The position numbers were made by a program, and so were the translations under genes. Source: Aquificota bacterium (GTDB taxonomy: Bacteria > Aquificota > Aquificia > Aquificales > Aquificaceae). Taken from it: DNA of 64,000 bases. The notes beneath the pieces are model-generated. The model was not told where the DNA came from. It saw only the letters and a list, made by a program, of their open reading frames with translations, and ran no database searches. Below, in pieces: positions 1-8,841 of the stretch (its first letter is position 1; each line of letters starts with the position of its first letter). The stretch is taken from NCBI GenBank assembly GCA_030549905.1, contig JAUQQK010000001.1, positions 124,001 through 188,000 on the forward strand, in the 5' to 3' direction.

Positions 1-2
1 AT

Positions 3-191
3 AGGGTGGAGTCCTTTTTGAAAAGCCTTGAGGAAAAGTCCGGGGGTTCCTTGGAGCTTTCCATAATAAGGGAGGAAAACCTATCAGAGGGTGAATTTAT
101 ATTAGAAACACCCAAGCTCTGGATAGAGAGAAAATACGAGGACCTCCTTGAAGACCTTATGGAAGAGCTAAGAGATGAGGGGAGTGTATAG
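3..191 (+). CDS. fliH: FliH-like flagellar assembly protein, C-terminal part (5' end outside window)
   Basis: Frame is open to the window edge; C-terminal 'SIIREENLSEGEFILETPKLWIERKYEDLLEDLMEEL' fits FliH/YscL; overlaps the fliI start. Confidence 0.6.
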   Translation, partial: RVESFLKSLEEKSGGSLELSIIREENLSEGEFILETPKLWIERKYEDLLEDLMEELRDEGSV

Positions 192-1452
192 AATTTACAG
201 TAAGGTCTTCAAGGCGAGCGGTATATATGTGGAGGCTTACAACCATGATGGGGCTGTTGGGGACCATGTGATACTTTATCCCAGCAGGGGAAAGCCTGTA
301 GAGGGTGAAGTTATAGGCTTTAACGAGGATAGGTGCATAATCATGCCCTTTTCTTTCCCTGCAGGCATAAAGGCTGGAGACAGGGTGCTGATAGGCAAAG
401 GTCATATATCAACGGTTGTGGGCGAAGGTCTGCTGGGTGAGCTGATAGACCCTTTTGGCAGAAGGCTAAAGGACGGCTCAGTGGTAAGGGGTATAAAGGC
501 ACCTATCCTGCTTGAAAGCCTGAACCCCCTTGAAAGGGAAAGGATAAGAGAGGTTTTTGACTGTGGCATAAGGTCCATAAACGCCATGCTCACCTTGGGA
601 AAGGGTCAGAAGGTGGGCATCTTCGCGGGCGCTGGTATTGGTAAAAGCACCCTTCTGGGCATGCTGGTCAGGAACAGCAAAGCGGATGCGGTGGTTCTTG
701 CTCTTGTTGGCGAGCGTGGAAGGGAGGTAAGGGAGTTCCTTGAAGATGTGCTGGGTGAGGAAGGCAGGAAAAGGAGCATAGTCATAGCCACCACCTCAGA
801 CCAGACGCCCATACTGAAGGTTAAAGGTGCCATCAGTGCCTTAGTGCATGCCAGACATCTGGCAAGCAAGGGCATGCACGTGCTTTTAGTGATGGACTCT
901 ATTACGAGGCTTGCCATGGCTCAGAGGGAGGTGGGGCTTACAGCCGGAGAGCCACCCACCATGAAGGGCTACACGCCTTCTGTCTTCTACCTACTTTCAA
1001 AGGTGGTGGAAGCCTGCGGAAACTTTAAAAAGGGAAGCATAACGGGTGTCTTTAGCGTATTAGTGGAGGGAGATGACATTAGCCTTGACCCGGTGGCAGA
1101 TGCCCTTATGGGTATGCTTGATGGACATATAGTGCTATCAAGAAGGAGGGCACACGCGGGCATATATCCGGCGGTGGACCCGGTAAAAAGCTTAAGCAGG
1201 CTCATGCCCCATGTGGTGAGCGATGAGCATTTAAAGATGGCCCTGTATCTTAGGGAGCTTTTAAGCGTCTATGAATCTATGGAAGACATGGTGAGCCTGG
1301 GGCTATACACACCCGGAAGCAATCCTCTGCTGGATAAGGTTTTAAGGCACAGAGAGGAGATAAAGGCATTCTTCAAACAGGGGGTGGAGGAAAAGGTAAG
1401 CTACGAAGAGAGCTTAAGACAGCTTAAAGAACTTTATACCAAATTGCTATAA
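175..1452 (+). CDS. fliI: Flagellum-specific ATP synthase FliI
   Basis: 425 aa; Walker A GIFAGAGIGKSTLLGML, VLLVMDSITRLAMAQREVGL, typical FliI architecture. Confidence 0.95.
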   Translation: MRGVYRIYSKVFKASGIYVEAYNHDGAVGDHVILYPSRGKPVEGEVIGFNEDRCIIMPFSFPAGIKAGDRVLIGKGHISTVVGEGLLGELIDPFGRRLKDGSVVRGIKAPILLESLNPLERERIREVFDCGIRSINAMLTLGKGQKVGIFAGAGIGKSTLLGMLVRNSKADAVVLALVGERGREVREFLEDVLGEEGRKRSIVIATTSDQTPILKVKGAISALVHARHLASKGMHVLLVMDSITRLAMAQREVGLTAGEPPTMKGYTPSVFYLLSKVVEACGNFKKGSITGVFSVLVEGDDISLDPVADALMGMLDGHIVLSRRRAHAGIYPAVDPVKSLSRLMPHVVSDEHLKMALYLRELLSVYESMEDMVSLGLYTPGSNPLLDKVLRHREEIKAFFKQGVEEKVSYEESLRQLKELYTKLL

Positions 1453-1460
1453 TTTTAATC

Positions 1461-2774
1461 ATGGTTGAGCTAAAGTCCTACGCGGAGGAAAAGGTAGAAA
1501 GGGCAAGAAGGGTTTTAAGAAGCCTTATGAGCCTCAGCACTCAGGTAAAGGACAAAACCCTGCTAAGGTCTGCAGAGCTTCTTTTAGAGAGGAAGGACTA
1601 TATAAAAGAGGAAAACCAGAAGGATATAGAGTTTGCAAAGGCTCAGGGACTCTCAAACGCCCTCATTGACAGGCTGCTTCTCAACGACAAACGTATAGAA
1701 GGGATGGCAAAGGTGCTCAGAGATGTGGCAAGCCTCCCGGACCCAGTGGGAGAAATAACGCGTATGTGGACAAGGCCAAACGGTCTTATGGTGGGCAAGA
1801 TGCGTGTGCCCCTGGGGGTTATCTTTATCGTCTATGAAGCAAGGCCCAATGTTACCATAGAGGCGGCTTCCCTCTGCATGAAGTCTTCAAACGCAGTGAT
1901 ATTGAGGGGTGGCAAAGAAGCCATAAATTCCAACAGGGCTTTGGTGGAAGTGCTTCGTGAAGCCTGCAGGGAAACAGGCTTTCCGGAGGAGGCCATTCAG
2001 TTCATAGACAGACCGGAAAGGGAGATAGTGTGGGAGATTCTTCAGATGGAGGGCAAAGTAGATGTAGCCATACCGAGGGGTGGTGAGAGTCTGATAAGGG
2101 CGGTGGCTGAAAAGGCAAGGGTGCCAGTCATAAAACACTACAAGGGGGTCTGCAACATATATGTAGATGAAGAGGCGGACCTAAGCAAAGCCTATCATAT
2201 AGTTTATAATGCAAAGGTTCAGAGACCCTCTGTGTGCAATGCGGTGGAAAACCTCATAATCCACAGAAGCCTTCTTGAAACCTTCTGGGTAAAGATGGCG
2301 GATATCTTGGGAAGGGCTGGTGTGGAACTTCGCTGTGATGAGGAGAGCCTTAAGGTCATAAAGTCAAGACCTGAACTTTCGCATGTAAAGGCGGTGCCTG
2401 CTACGGAAGAGGACTACTATGAGGAGTTTCTTGACCTTATTCTGGCAGTAAAGACGGTGGGTTCCTTGGAAGAGGCTATAGAGTTTATTGAAAAATACGG
2501 CTCAAAGCATTCAGATGCCATAATCACGGAGAACTACACAAAGGCAATGAAGTTTATAAAGGAGGTGGATTCCGCCTCCGTTTATGTAAATGCCTCCACA
2601 CGCTTCACGGACGGAAACGAGTTCGGGCTTGGTGCGGAGATGGGCATATCCACCGATAAGATACATGCAAGGGGTCCCATGGCTCTTGAAGAGCTAACTA
2701 TTGAGAAGTTCATAATCTTCGGAAATGGACAGCTCAGGGACAACTTTGGGGTGCCTCCCGAATGGATGCCATAG
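1461..2774 (+). CDS. proA: Gamma-glutamyl phosphate reductase
   Basis: 437 aa; VIFIVYEARPNVTIEAASLCMKSSNAVILRGGKEA, FGLGAEMGISTDKIHARGPM. Confidence 0.95.
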   Translation: MVELKSYAEEKVERARRVLRSLMSLSTQVKDKTLLRSAELLLERKDYIKEENQKDIEFAKAQGLSNALIDRLLLNDKRIEGMAKVLRDVASLPDPVGEITRMWTRPNGLMVGKMRVPLGVIFIVYEARPNVTIEAASLCMKSSNAVILRGGKEAINSNRALVEVLREACRETGFPEEAIQFIDRPEREIVWEILQMEGKVDVAIPRGGESLIRAVAEKARVPVIKHYKGVCNIYVDEEADLSKAYHIVYNAKVQRPSVCNAVENLIIHRSLLETFWVKMADILGRAGVELRCDEESLKVIKSRPELSHVKAVPATEEDYYEEFLDLILAVKTVGSLEEAIEFIEKYGSKHSDAIITENYTKAMKFIKEVDSASVYVNASTRFTDGNEFGLGAEMGISTDKIHARGPMALEELTIEKFIIFGNGQLRDNFGVPPEWMP

Positions 2775-3106
2775 ACACGCAGGAGCTTTTAGATTTTCTG
2801 ACGCAGGGTGAGAGGGCAGAAAGGCTTGAAGAGTATTTCAGACAGGTGGAGAAAAGGAAAGGTAAGGTCTTTATATCTAACTACACCCTTTTGGAGCTTG
2901 CCTACCTTCTTGAATACGGACTGGGTGTAAGCAGGGACTTAGTTTTAAAAAGCATCAGAACCATACTGGAGGAGAGGCTCTTTAAGGTGGAGAGGAAAGA
3001 AGAGCTTGAAGAGGCATTAAGGCTATATGCACAGGGTATGGAGCTTATGCAGGCTTTGAAGGAAGTGCAGTATGAAAAGAATAAAGTCAGGAGGGTTTCC
3101 TTATGA
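2762..3106 (+). CDS. Small PIN-domain-like protein, apparently degenerate
   Basis: 114 aa; 'MDAIDTQELLDFL' and 'YTLLELAYLLE...RTILEE' resemble the PIN N-terminal half; the downstream acidic motifs are not evident. Confidence 0.5.
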   Translation: MDAIDTQELLDFLTQGERAERLEEYFRQVEKRKGKVFISNYTLLELAYLLEYGLGVSRDLVLKSIRTILEERLFKVERKEELEEALRLYAQGMELMQALKEVQYEKNKVRRVSL

Positions 3107-4890
3107 AGGTTAGCATTACAATAGACCTGATGCCCTTCCTGCCATGGCTTAGGGAATACGACAGGGACAAGTTTATAAGGGACCTGATAGCAGGGCTCAC
3201 GGTGGCGGCGGTGCTCGTGCCCCAGTCTATGGCTTACGCCCTCCTTGCAGGCATGCCTCCCATATACGGTCTTTACGCCAGCTTCCTGCCAGTGATAGTA
3301 GCAGCTCTTTTTGGAAGCTCACGCTTCTTGGCTACAGGTCCTGTGGCTATGACTGCCCTACTTACCTCCTCCGCTCTCTATGGGCTTGCTGAGCCCTCCA
3401 GCGAAAGGTGGGTTCAGTTAGCAGCGGTACTTGCCCTCATGGTGGGCTTCATAAGGCTCCTTGTGGGTCTTTTCAAGCTTGCCTTTGCGGTAGAGCTTAT
3501 ATCCACAAGCGTCATTGTTGGCTTTACAAGTGCTGGTGCCTTAGTGATATCGCTAAGCCAGGCGGGACATCTTCTGGGCTTTAAGATAACCCAAAGCACT
3601 CACATATACGAAGTGGTTTCAGATATAATAAGCAAGATATCTCAGACAAACCCCTACACCCTTGCAGTTGGAGTCTTTGCCTACGGAGTTATCTGGCTTT
3701 CAAGGAAGATAAGCCCCCTCGTACCGGGAGCCCTTCTGGCGGTAGTGCTCACATCTCTTGCTTCTTACTTCTTCGGTCTTCAAAACTACGGCGTTTCCCT
3801 AGTAGGAAACGTACCGAGCGGTCTTCCAAACTTTGAGGCGCCTTCTGTAGATTACAGAACACTTTCTCAATTATGGGTAGGAGCTCTTATAATATCCGCC
3901 TTCGGTCTTATGGAGGCGGTAGCCATTGCAAAACAGCTGGCGATAAAGGTTGGAGACAAGTGGGACCCAAACCAGGAGCTCATAGGTCAGGGGCTTGCCA
4001 ACATAGTAGCAGGGCTCTTTAAGGGCTTTCCCGTGGGTGGCTCCTTCTCAAGGTCAGCGCTAAACTTCCAGCTTGGGGCAAAGACACCTATAGCCAGCGT
4101 GATAACGGGTCTTACGGTGGGCTTTACCCTTATTGTGCTTGCACCTCTCTTTTATTACCTTCCAAAGGCTACCCTGTCCGCTATAGTACTTTCTGCGGTC
4201 ATAAACCTCATAAAGCCTCAGGAGATATTAAGGCTCTACCGCATAAACCCTACGGACGGTGTGGTGGCAGGTATTACTTTTGCAACCGTATTCTTTATGG
4301 ACCTATGGGTTGCCATAACCCTCGGCACTCTTATAGCCTTCGGCACTTTTGTCTATAAGACCATGTATCCACGTATAGTGGTGCTTACAAGAAACCCAAA
4401 ATCCGCCACCTTTGTAAACGCAGAAAGGGAAATGCTGCCAGAATGCCCCCAGATACTCTACATAAGACCCAACATGTCCCTGTACTTTGGCAATGCGGAG
4501 TATGTGTATGAATATATCCTGCAGAAGGTGGCTGAAAGGAAGAAGGCTCTCAAGTTTGTGCTAATAGACCTTGAGGCAGTCAATTACATAGACGCTACGG
4601 GAAGCCTCGTTCTGATGAGGCTCTTAGACAAGATAAGAAGCATGGGCATAGAGCCAGCCTTAGCAAACATAGGATGCACCATATATCCCCTTTTGGAGAA
4701 TGTGGAAATAGACAGACATATGGACACAGACCTTATTTTTGACTCAAAGGGTCAGTCCATCACTGAGCTTTTCAAGAGGCTGGACCACGAATACTGCAGA
4801 AAGAATTGTCCCTATGCGGTCTTCAAAGAGTGCTGGAGCGTAAAGGAGGAAGGTTTTAGGGCGGTGGAAACTCTGAGGTCTGTGGCTTAG
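3103..4890 (+). CDS. SulP family anion transporter with C-terminal STAS domain
   Basis: 595 aa; DLIAGLTVAAVLVPQSMAYALLAGMPPIYGLYASFLP; STAS 'LIDLEAVNYIDATGSLVLMRLL'. Confidence 0.93.
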   Translation: MKVSITIDLMPFLPWLREYDRDKFIRDLIAGLTVAAVLVPQSMAYALLAGMPPIYGLYASFLPVIVAALFGSSRFLATGPVAMTALLTSSALYGLAEPSSERWVQLAAVLALMVGFIRLLVGLFKLAFAVELISTSVIVGFTSAGALVISLSQAGHLLGFKITQSTHIYEVVSDIISKISQTNPYTLAVGVFAYGVIWLSRKISPLVPGALLAVVLTSLASYFFGLQNYGVSLVGNVPSGLPNFEAPSVDYRTLSQLWVGALIISAFGLMEAVAIAKQLAIKVGDKWDPNQELIGQGLANIVAGLFKGFPVGGSFSRSALNFQLGAKTPIASVITGLTVGFTLIVLAPLFYYLPKATLSAIVLSAVINLIKPQEILRLYRINPTDGVVAGITFATVFFMDLWVAITLGTLIAFGTFVYKTMYPRIVVLTRNPKSATFVNAEREMLPECPQILYIRPNMSLYFGNAEYVYEYILQKVAERKKALKFVLIDLEAVNYIDATGSLVLMRLLDKIRSMGIEPALANIGCTIYPLLENVEIDRHMDTDLIFDSKGQSITELFKRLDHEYCRKNCPYAVFKECWSVKEEGFRAVETLRSVA

Positions 4891-4905
4891 GAAAGCCTGT
4901 ATTTA

Positions 4906-5511
4906 TCAAGGAGAAGCTCGCCCCCTGTATAGACTCTTTTCATGTATGTATATTTCTACCTCTTCTGGCACCAGCCACCTTATGCTTTTGCCCTCCTTCA
5001 CCCTTTTTCTTATCTCGGTAGAAGACACATCCACCCTGCGTGTAGCCACCAAAAGGTAGTCCTCACCCTCCTTTAGGAAAGGAAAATACTCCTCCACGTA
5101 AAGCTTTATAAGCTTAGCTTTACCTTCCCTGTCCGCCACCACAAAGCGGGCAAGCCTTAAAAGCTCCACAGGCTCCTTCCATACATGAAGGCTCAAAAAG
5201 CTGTCAGCACCCACAAGAAGAAAAGGTCTTTCGCCCAGAGTGCTATAAAGCTCTCTGGCTGTATCCACCGTGTAGGATATGCCACCTCTTTTTATCTCCA
5301 AGTCGCTCACCTCAAAAAAGGGCTCTTTAAGGGCAAGCTCAAGCATTCTGAGCCTGTCTTCAGGGCTTGCCTCATGAGGTCTCTTTATGGGTGCCTGAAA
5401 GGCAGGCAGGAAAACTATCTTCTGAAAGCCCAAAGCTTCCAAAACATCCCTTGCTACTAAAAGATGTCCCACATGCACAGGGTCAAAGCTACCACCAAAG
5501 TAGAGCTTCAT
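4906..5511 (-). CDS. nadD: Nicotinate-nucleotide adenylyltransferase
   Basis: MKLYFGGSFDPVHVGHLLVARDV...SSTEIRKRVKEGKS; start taken at the internal ATG (5511), not the 5745 ORF start. Confidence 0.92.
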   Translation of the reverse strand: MKLYFGGSFDPVHVGHLLVARDVLEALGFQKIVFLPAFQAPIKRPHEASPEDRLRMLELALKEPFFEVSDLEIKRGGISYTVDTARELYSTLGERPFLLVGADSFLSLHVWKEPVELLRLARFVVADREGKAKLIKLYVEEYFPFLKEGEDYLLVATRRVDVSSTEIRKRVKEGKSIRWLVPEEVEIYIHEKSLYRGRASP

Positions 5512-5527
5512 GTGATAAGATAATAGC

Positions 5528-6277
5528 ATGCTCTGTGTGGATTTGTCAGGCAAAAGGGCTCTAATAACAGGCTCCACAAGGGGCATAGGAATGGCAATAG
5601 CCATGTATCTGGCAAAGGCAGGTGCCAGTGTAATAATAACGGGCAGGGATGAGGGTAGAGCAAAAGAGGTGGCACAGCACATAAGTAGCGAGTTCGGTGT
5701 GGAAGCCCTTGGCGTAGGCATGAATATGGAAGACATGCGTTCCATAGAGGAAGCCTACAGAAGGGTTGAAGCCCAGTGGGGTGGCGTAGACCTGCTTATA
5801 AACAACGCAGGCATAACAAGGGATAAGCTCTTTTTGAGGATGTCCTTAGAAGACTGGGAGCAGGTTCTTAAGGTAAACCTAACAGGCACCTTTCTTATTA
5901 CTTCCCTTGCGGTAAAAGGTATGTTGAAAAACAGGTGGGGAAGGATAGTAAATATATCCTCCGTGGTAGGCTTTACGGGCAATGTGGGACAGGTAAACTA
6001 TTCTGCCACCAAGTCCGCCCTGATAGGCTTTACAAAAAGCCTGGCAAAGGAGCTGGCAGGCAGGAACATAACAGTGAACGCAGTAGCCCCCGGCTTTATT
6101 GAAACGGATATGACCGCCGTGCTATCTGAAGAGATAAAATCCGCATACCTCAAGAACATACCCTTGGGGAGGTTTGGAAAGCCCGAGGATGTGGCTGGTA
6201 TGGTGGTTTTTCTATGCTCTGAGTATGCCAGCTACATAACAGGTGAAGTGGTGCATATAAACGGGGGTATGTATTAA
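5528..6277 (+). CDS. fabG: 3-oxoacyl-[ACP] reductase
   Basis: SDR: ALITGSTRGIGMAIA, NNAGITRDKLFLRM, YSATKSALIGFTKSLAKELAGRNITVNAVAPGFIETDMT. Confidence 0.95.
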   Translation: MLCVDLSGKRALITGSTRGIGMAIAMYLAKAGASVIITGRDEGRAKEVAQHISSEFGVEALGVGMNMEDMRSIEEAYRRVEAQWGGVDLLINNAGITRDKLFLRMSLEDWEQVLKVNLTGTFLITSLAVKGMLKNRWGRIVNISSVVGFTGNVGQVNYSATKSALIGFTKSLAKELAGRNITVNAVAPGFIETDMTAVLSEEIKSAYLKNIPLGRFGKPEDVAGMVVFLCSEYASYITGEVVHINGGMY

Positions 6278-6286
6278 CTTTTTTAC

Positions 6287-6775
6287 ATGCCCGTATGCTA
6301 CATAGCCTTCGGAAGCAATGTGGGAGACCGTTTAGCCTACATTCTGAAGGCTCTTGAGCTTTTAAAAGAGTATGGAAAGATAGAAAAGGTTTCCACCATA
6401 TATGAGAGCAAGCCCTGGGGGGTAGAAGAACAGGCACCCTTTCTCAACGGCGTGTTTGAATTTACAACAGAACTGGACCCTATTAGACTACTTTTTGTGC
6501 TAAAAGACCTTGAAAAAAGGGTTGGAAGAAAGCCACGTCAGAGGTGGGGACCAAGAGAGATAGACCTTGACATACTGCTTTACGAAAACCACATTGTGAT
6601 GCTTAGCTTTCTGAGGGTTCCTCATCTTTATCTGACAGATAGGGACTTTTTCCTCTTCCCCCTTTTGGAGATAGCCCCTAACCTAATACACCCGATAACA
6701 AAGGCACCCCTTTCAGAAAAAGCCCAAAGCTTAGAAAACCGTTTAAAACCCTTCGCCTGCCTTCTACCACCTTAG
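6287..6775 (+). CDS. folK: 2-amino-4-hydroxy-6-hydroxymethyldihydropteridine pyrophosphokinase
   Basis: YIAFGSNVGDR, VSTIYESKPWGVEEQAPFLNGV, RWGPREIDLDILLY, PHLYLTDRDFFLFPLLEIAP. Confidence 0.93.
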   Translation: MPVCYIAFGSNVGDRLAYILKALELLKEYGKIEKVSTIYESKPWGVEEQAPFLNGVFEFTTELDPIRLLFVLKDLEKRVGRKPRQRWGPREIDLDILLYENHIVMLSFLRVPHLYLTDRDFFLFPLLEIAPNLIHPITKAPLSEKAQSLENRLKPFACLLPP

Positions 6776-8827
6776 CTCGCTTCTCTTGGCGTAGGTCTGA
6801 GGCTTTGCTTGGAAAAAGTCCGTTTTTGTATCGTTTATGGTCCTAAACTGGTCTATCCACTTCATGGGGTTTTCTGTAATATCTGGATAAAGGGGCTTAT
6901 AGCCAAGCTGTGTGAGCCTTAAATTGCTAAGGTATTTTATGTATCTGTCTATAAGGTAGTCATTAAGCCCCAGTATCTGGTTTTGGGTCACATACTTACC
7001 CCACTCTATCTCCTTTTCTGTGGCAAACTTGAAAAACTCATAGACCCACTTTTCTATCTCAGGAGTAAACAGCTCAGGCTGTTCCTCTTTTAGCGTGAGT
7101 ATGATGTTTCTAAAAAGAGAAACATGGCAGTTGCCAGCCACGCATACGCTATCTTTGTACCTCACTATGATGTTCCCAGAGGGTACACTCACGCAATAGA
7201 CTTTACCCTCGTAGTAAAACTCTTCCTTTACCATTGACTGAGTATTTATGCAGTCTTCTTCCACATACATCCATATACGATAAACGGGGTTTTTAGCCTT
7301 TGGGTTTTTCTCCCTTGAGACTGCCGTCCTTATGCCCGCAAGGGCACACAGAGCCTGCAGAAAGTCCTTGTTTCTTTTTTCTTTTGTAGAGTAGTAATAA
7401 ACTTTCTTTCTGTTCCTGCCTTTAGGCATATGTCCGTCCCAATGCACCAGCTCCTCTACAAAGTCCCTTATCCACTCTGCAGAAACCTCCTCTAAGTTTA
7501 TCCACTCATCAAAATACTTGGAAGGAGCAGGGTAAAGCTCCACAGGATAATATACCGTGTATGCATAGCCTTCTCTTCTCCTGTACCTTCTGAACCATAT
7601 GCCATACTCCTTGCAGGCTAAAAGAATTTCCTCAAACCTCCTTATTTTTCTTTCCACTGAAAAGTAAAACCTTAGCTGTCTGTAGCCTGTGAATTTTCCG
7701 TTCCTTTCCTTATCCACCGTACCATCCGCCTGAAGTGCCACTAACAGTCTTTCAACCGCACTGAGAGAAGTTTTTACTTTCTTCCTCTCAATAGTCGTTG
7801 TTTTTGCCAGTATATCAAACCAGTCTCCGTATTCTTCCACGTGCCCTTCATACCTTCCTGCCACGGGTACAGCCTTGTAAGGGTGAAGTTTTATGTCCTC
7901 TATCCTCTCTTTTCTCTGCCTTTTACTCTTTAAGTCCCTGACCACAAACTCGTGCCCTTCAGTTGCTACTACCTCCCACCCAGATTTTGGATGTTTTAGC
8001 CTGAACATGCTACCTTTGTATTCTCTTGCAATGTATGCATAGGGCTTTACCCAAGAAATTTTGCCCGTCCGTAGGTCATACTGAACCACAAGGTCCTCCT
8101 CTCTCAAATCCCTAAAATCCACAAACCCCCTCTTTGTCAAAACCTCCGTCCCCTCAATGAAACAGAGTTCGTCTCTGTTAATGTATTTAATCTGCTGAAC
8201 CGTGTTTCTCATCTTTCCTTGTCTTCCAAGCGTGTAGAAAAAGGCAAAACCGGAATAGAAGTAAAGGCTTTCCAAAACATAGTTTCCAAATACGGCTTTT
8301 ATGAAGTTTTCTTCTGTGGGTTTTCTTATAAATTCATTGTAAAGCTCCGCAATTACCCTGTTTCTTTCCATTAAAACCTTATCCTGCCTCCAGTAATTGT
8401 ATATTTCATCAGCCACCGTAGGGTCTACCACACTTTCAAGAATGAACTGATATGAGTAAGAATGAAGTGCTTCTTGAAATTCCTGAGATGTAAGTGCCAT
8501 AACAAGCTCAGGTGCAGTAATGTACCTTGCAAACTCCTTGAGCATATTTACCTGGTAAGAGTCTAAGGCTATTAGGAAAGAAAGCACCATCTCGTAGGCT
8601 CTTTTTTCATATTGGGAGAGCTCCCTTTCATACTGCTTTCTGTCCTCCTGCATGGGTATCTCTTCAGGTATCCAGAAGTTGGTAAAGCCCATCGTTTTGT
8701 ACAGGTCAAAAGCCCACTGGTACTTAACATTGTTCAGTTCCATTATGTTAGTTGGGTTGCCAAAAACTAACTTCCTTTTTGAGACTTCTCTGTCTCCTTC
8801 AGGATTAAAGATAATGGTTCTTTCCAT
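6764..8827 (-). CDS. nrdB: Ribonucleotide reductase beta subunit precursor with intein
   Basis: 687 aa; R2 exteins 'SQEFQEALHSYSY', 'INRDEL|CHVSLFRNI', interrupted by a 345-aa intein. Confidence 0.95.
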   Translation of the reverse strand: MERTIIFNPEGDREVSKRKLVFGNPTNIMELNNVKYQWAFDLYKTMGFTNFWIPEEIPMQEDRKQYERELSQYEKRAYEMVLSFLIALDSYQVNMLKEFARYITAPELVMALTSQEFQEALHSYSYQFILESVVDPTVADEIYNYWRQDKVLMERNRVIAELYNEFIRKPTEENFIKAVFGNYVLESLYFYSGFAFFYTLGRQGKMRNTVQQIKYINRDELCFIEGTEVLTKRGFVDFRDLREEDLVVQYDLRTGKISWVKPYAYIAREYKGSMFRLKHPKSGWEVVATEGHEFVVRDLKSKRQRKERIEDIKLHPYKAVPVAGRYEGHVEEYGDWFDILAKTTTIERKKVKTSLSAVERLLVALQADGTVDKERNGKFTGYRQLRFYFSVERKIRRFEEILLACKEYGIWFRRYRRREGYAYTVYYPVELYPAPSKYFDEWINLEEVSAEWIRDFVEELVHWDGHMPKGRNRKKVYYYSTKEKRNKDFLQALCALAGIRTAVSREKNPKAKNPVYRIWMYVEEDCINTQSMVKEEFYYEGKVYCVSVPSGNIIVRYKDSVCVAGNCHVSLFRNIILTLKEEQPELFTPEIEKWVYEFFKFATEKEIEWGKYVTQNQILGLNDYLIDRYIKYLSNLRLTQLGYKPLYPDITENPMKWIDQFRTINDTKTDFFQAKPQTYAKRSELRW
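7130..8164 (-). other. Intein in NrdB, bifunctional with LAGLIDADG homing endonuclease domain
   Basis: Starts C-FIEGTEVLTKRGF, block B TEGHEFVV, LAGLIDADG-like 'LLVALQADGTVD' and 'FVEELVHWDGHM', ends IIVRYKDSVCVAGN followed by +1 Cys. Confidence 0.93.
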
Positions 8828-8841
8828 GCTTTCTTACCTCC

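Noticed and set aside
5512-5745. N-terminal extension of the nadD ORF
   Set aside because: Lies antisense to fabG; NadD homology starts at MKLYFGGSFDP (5511)
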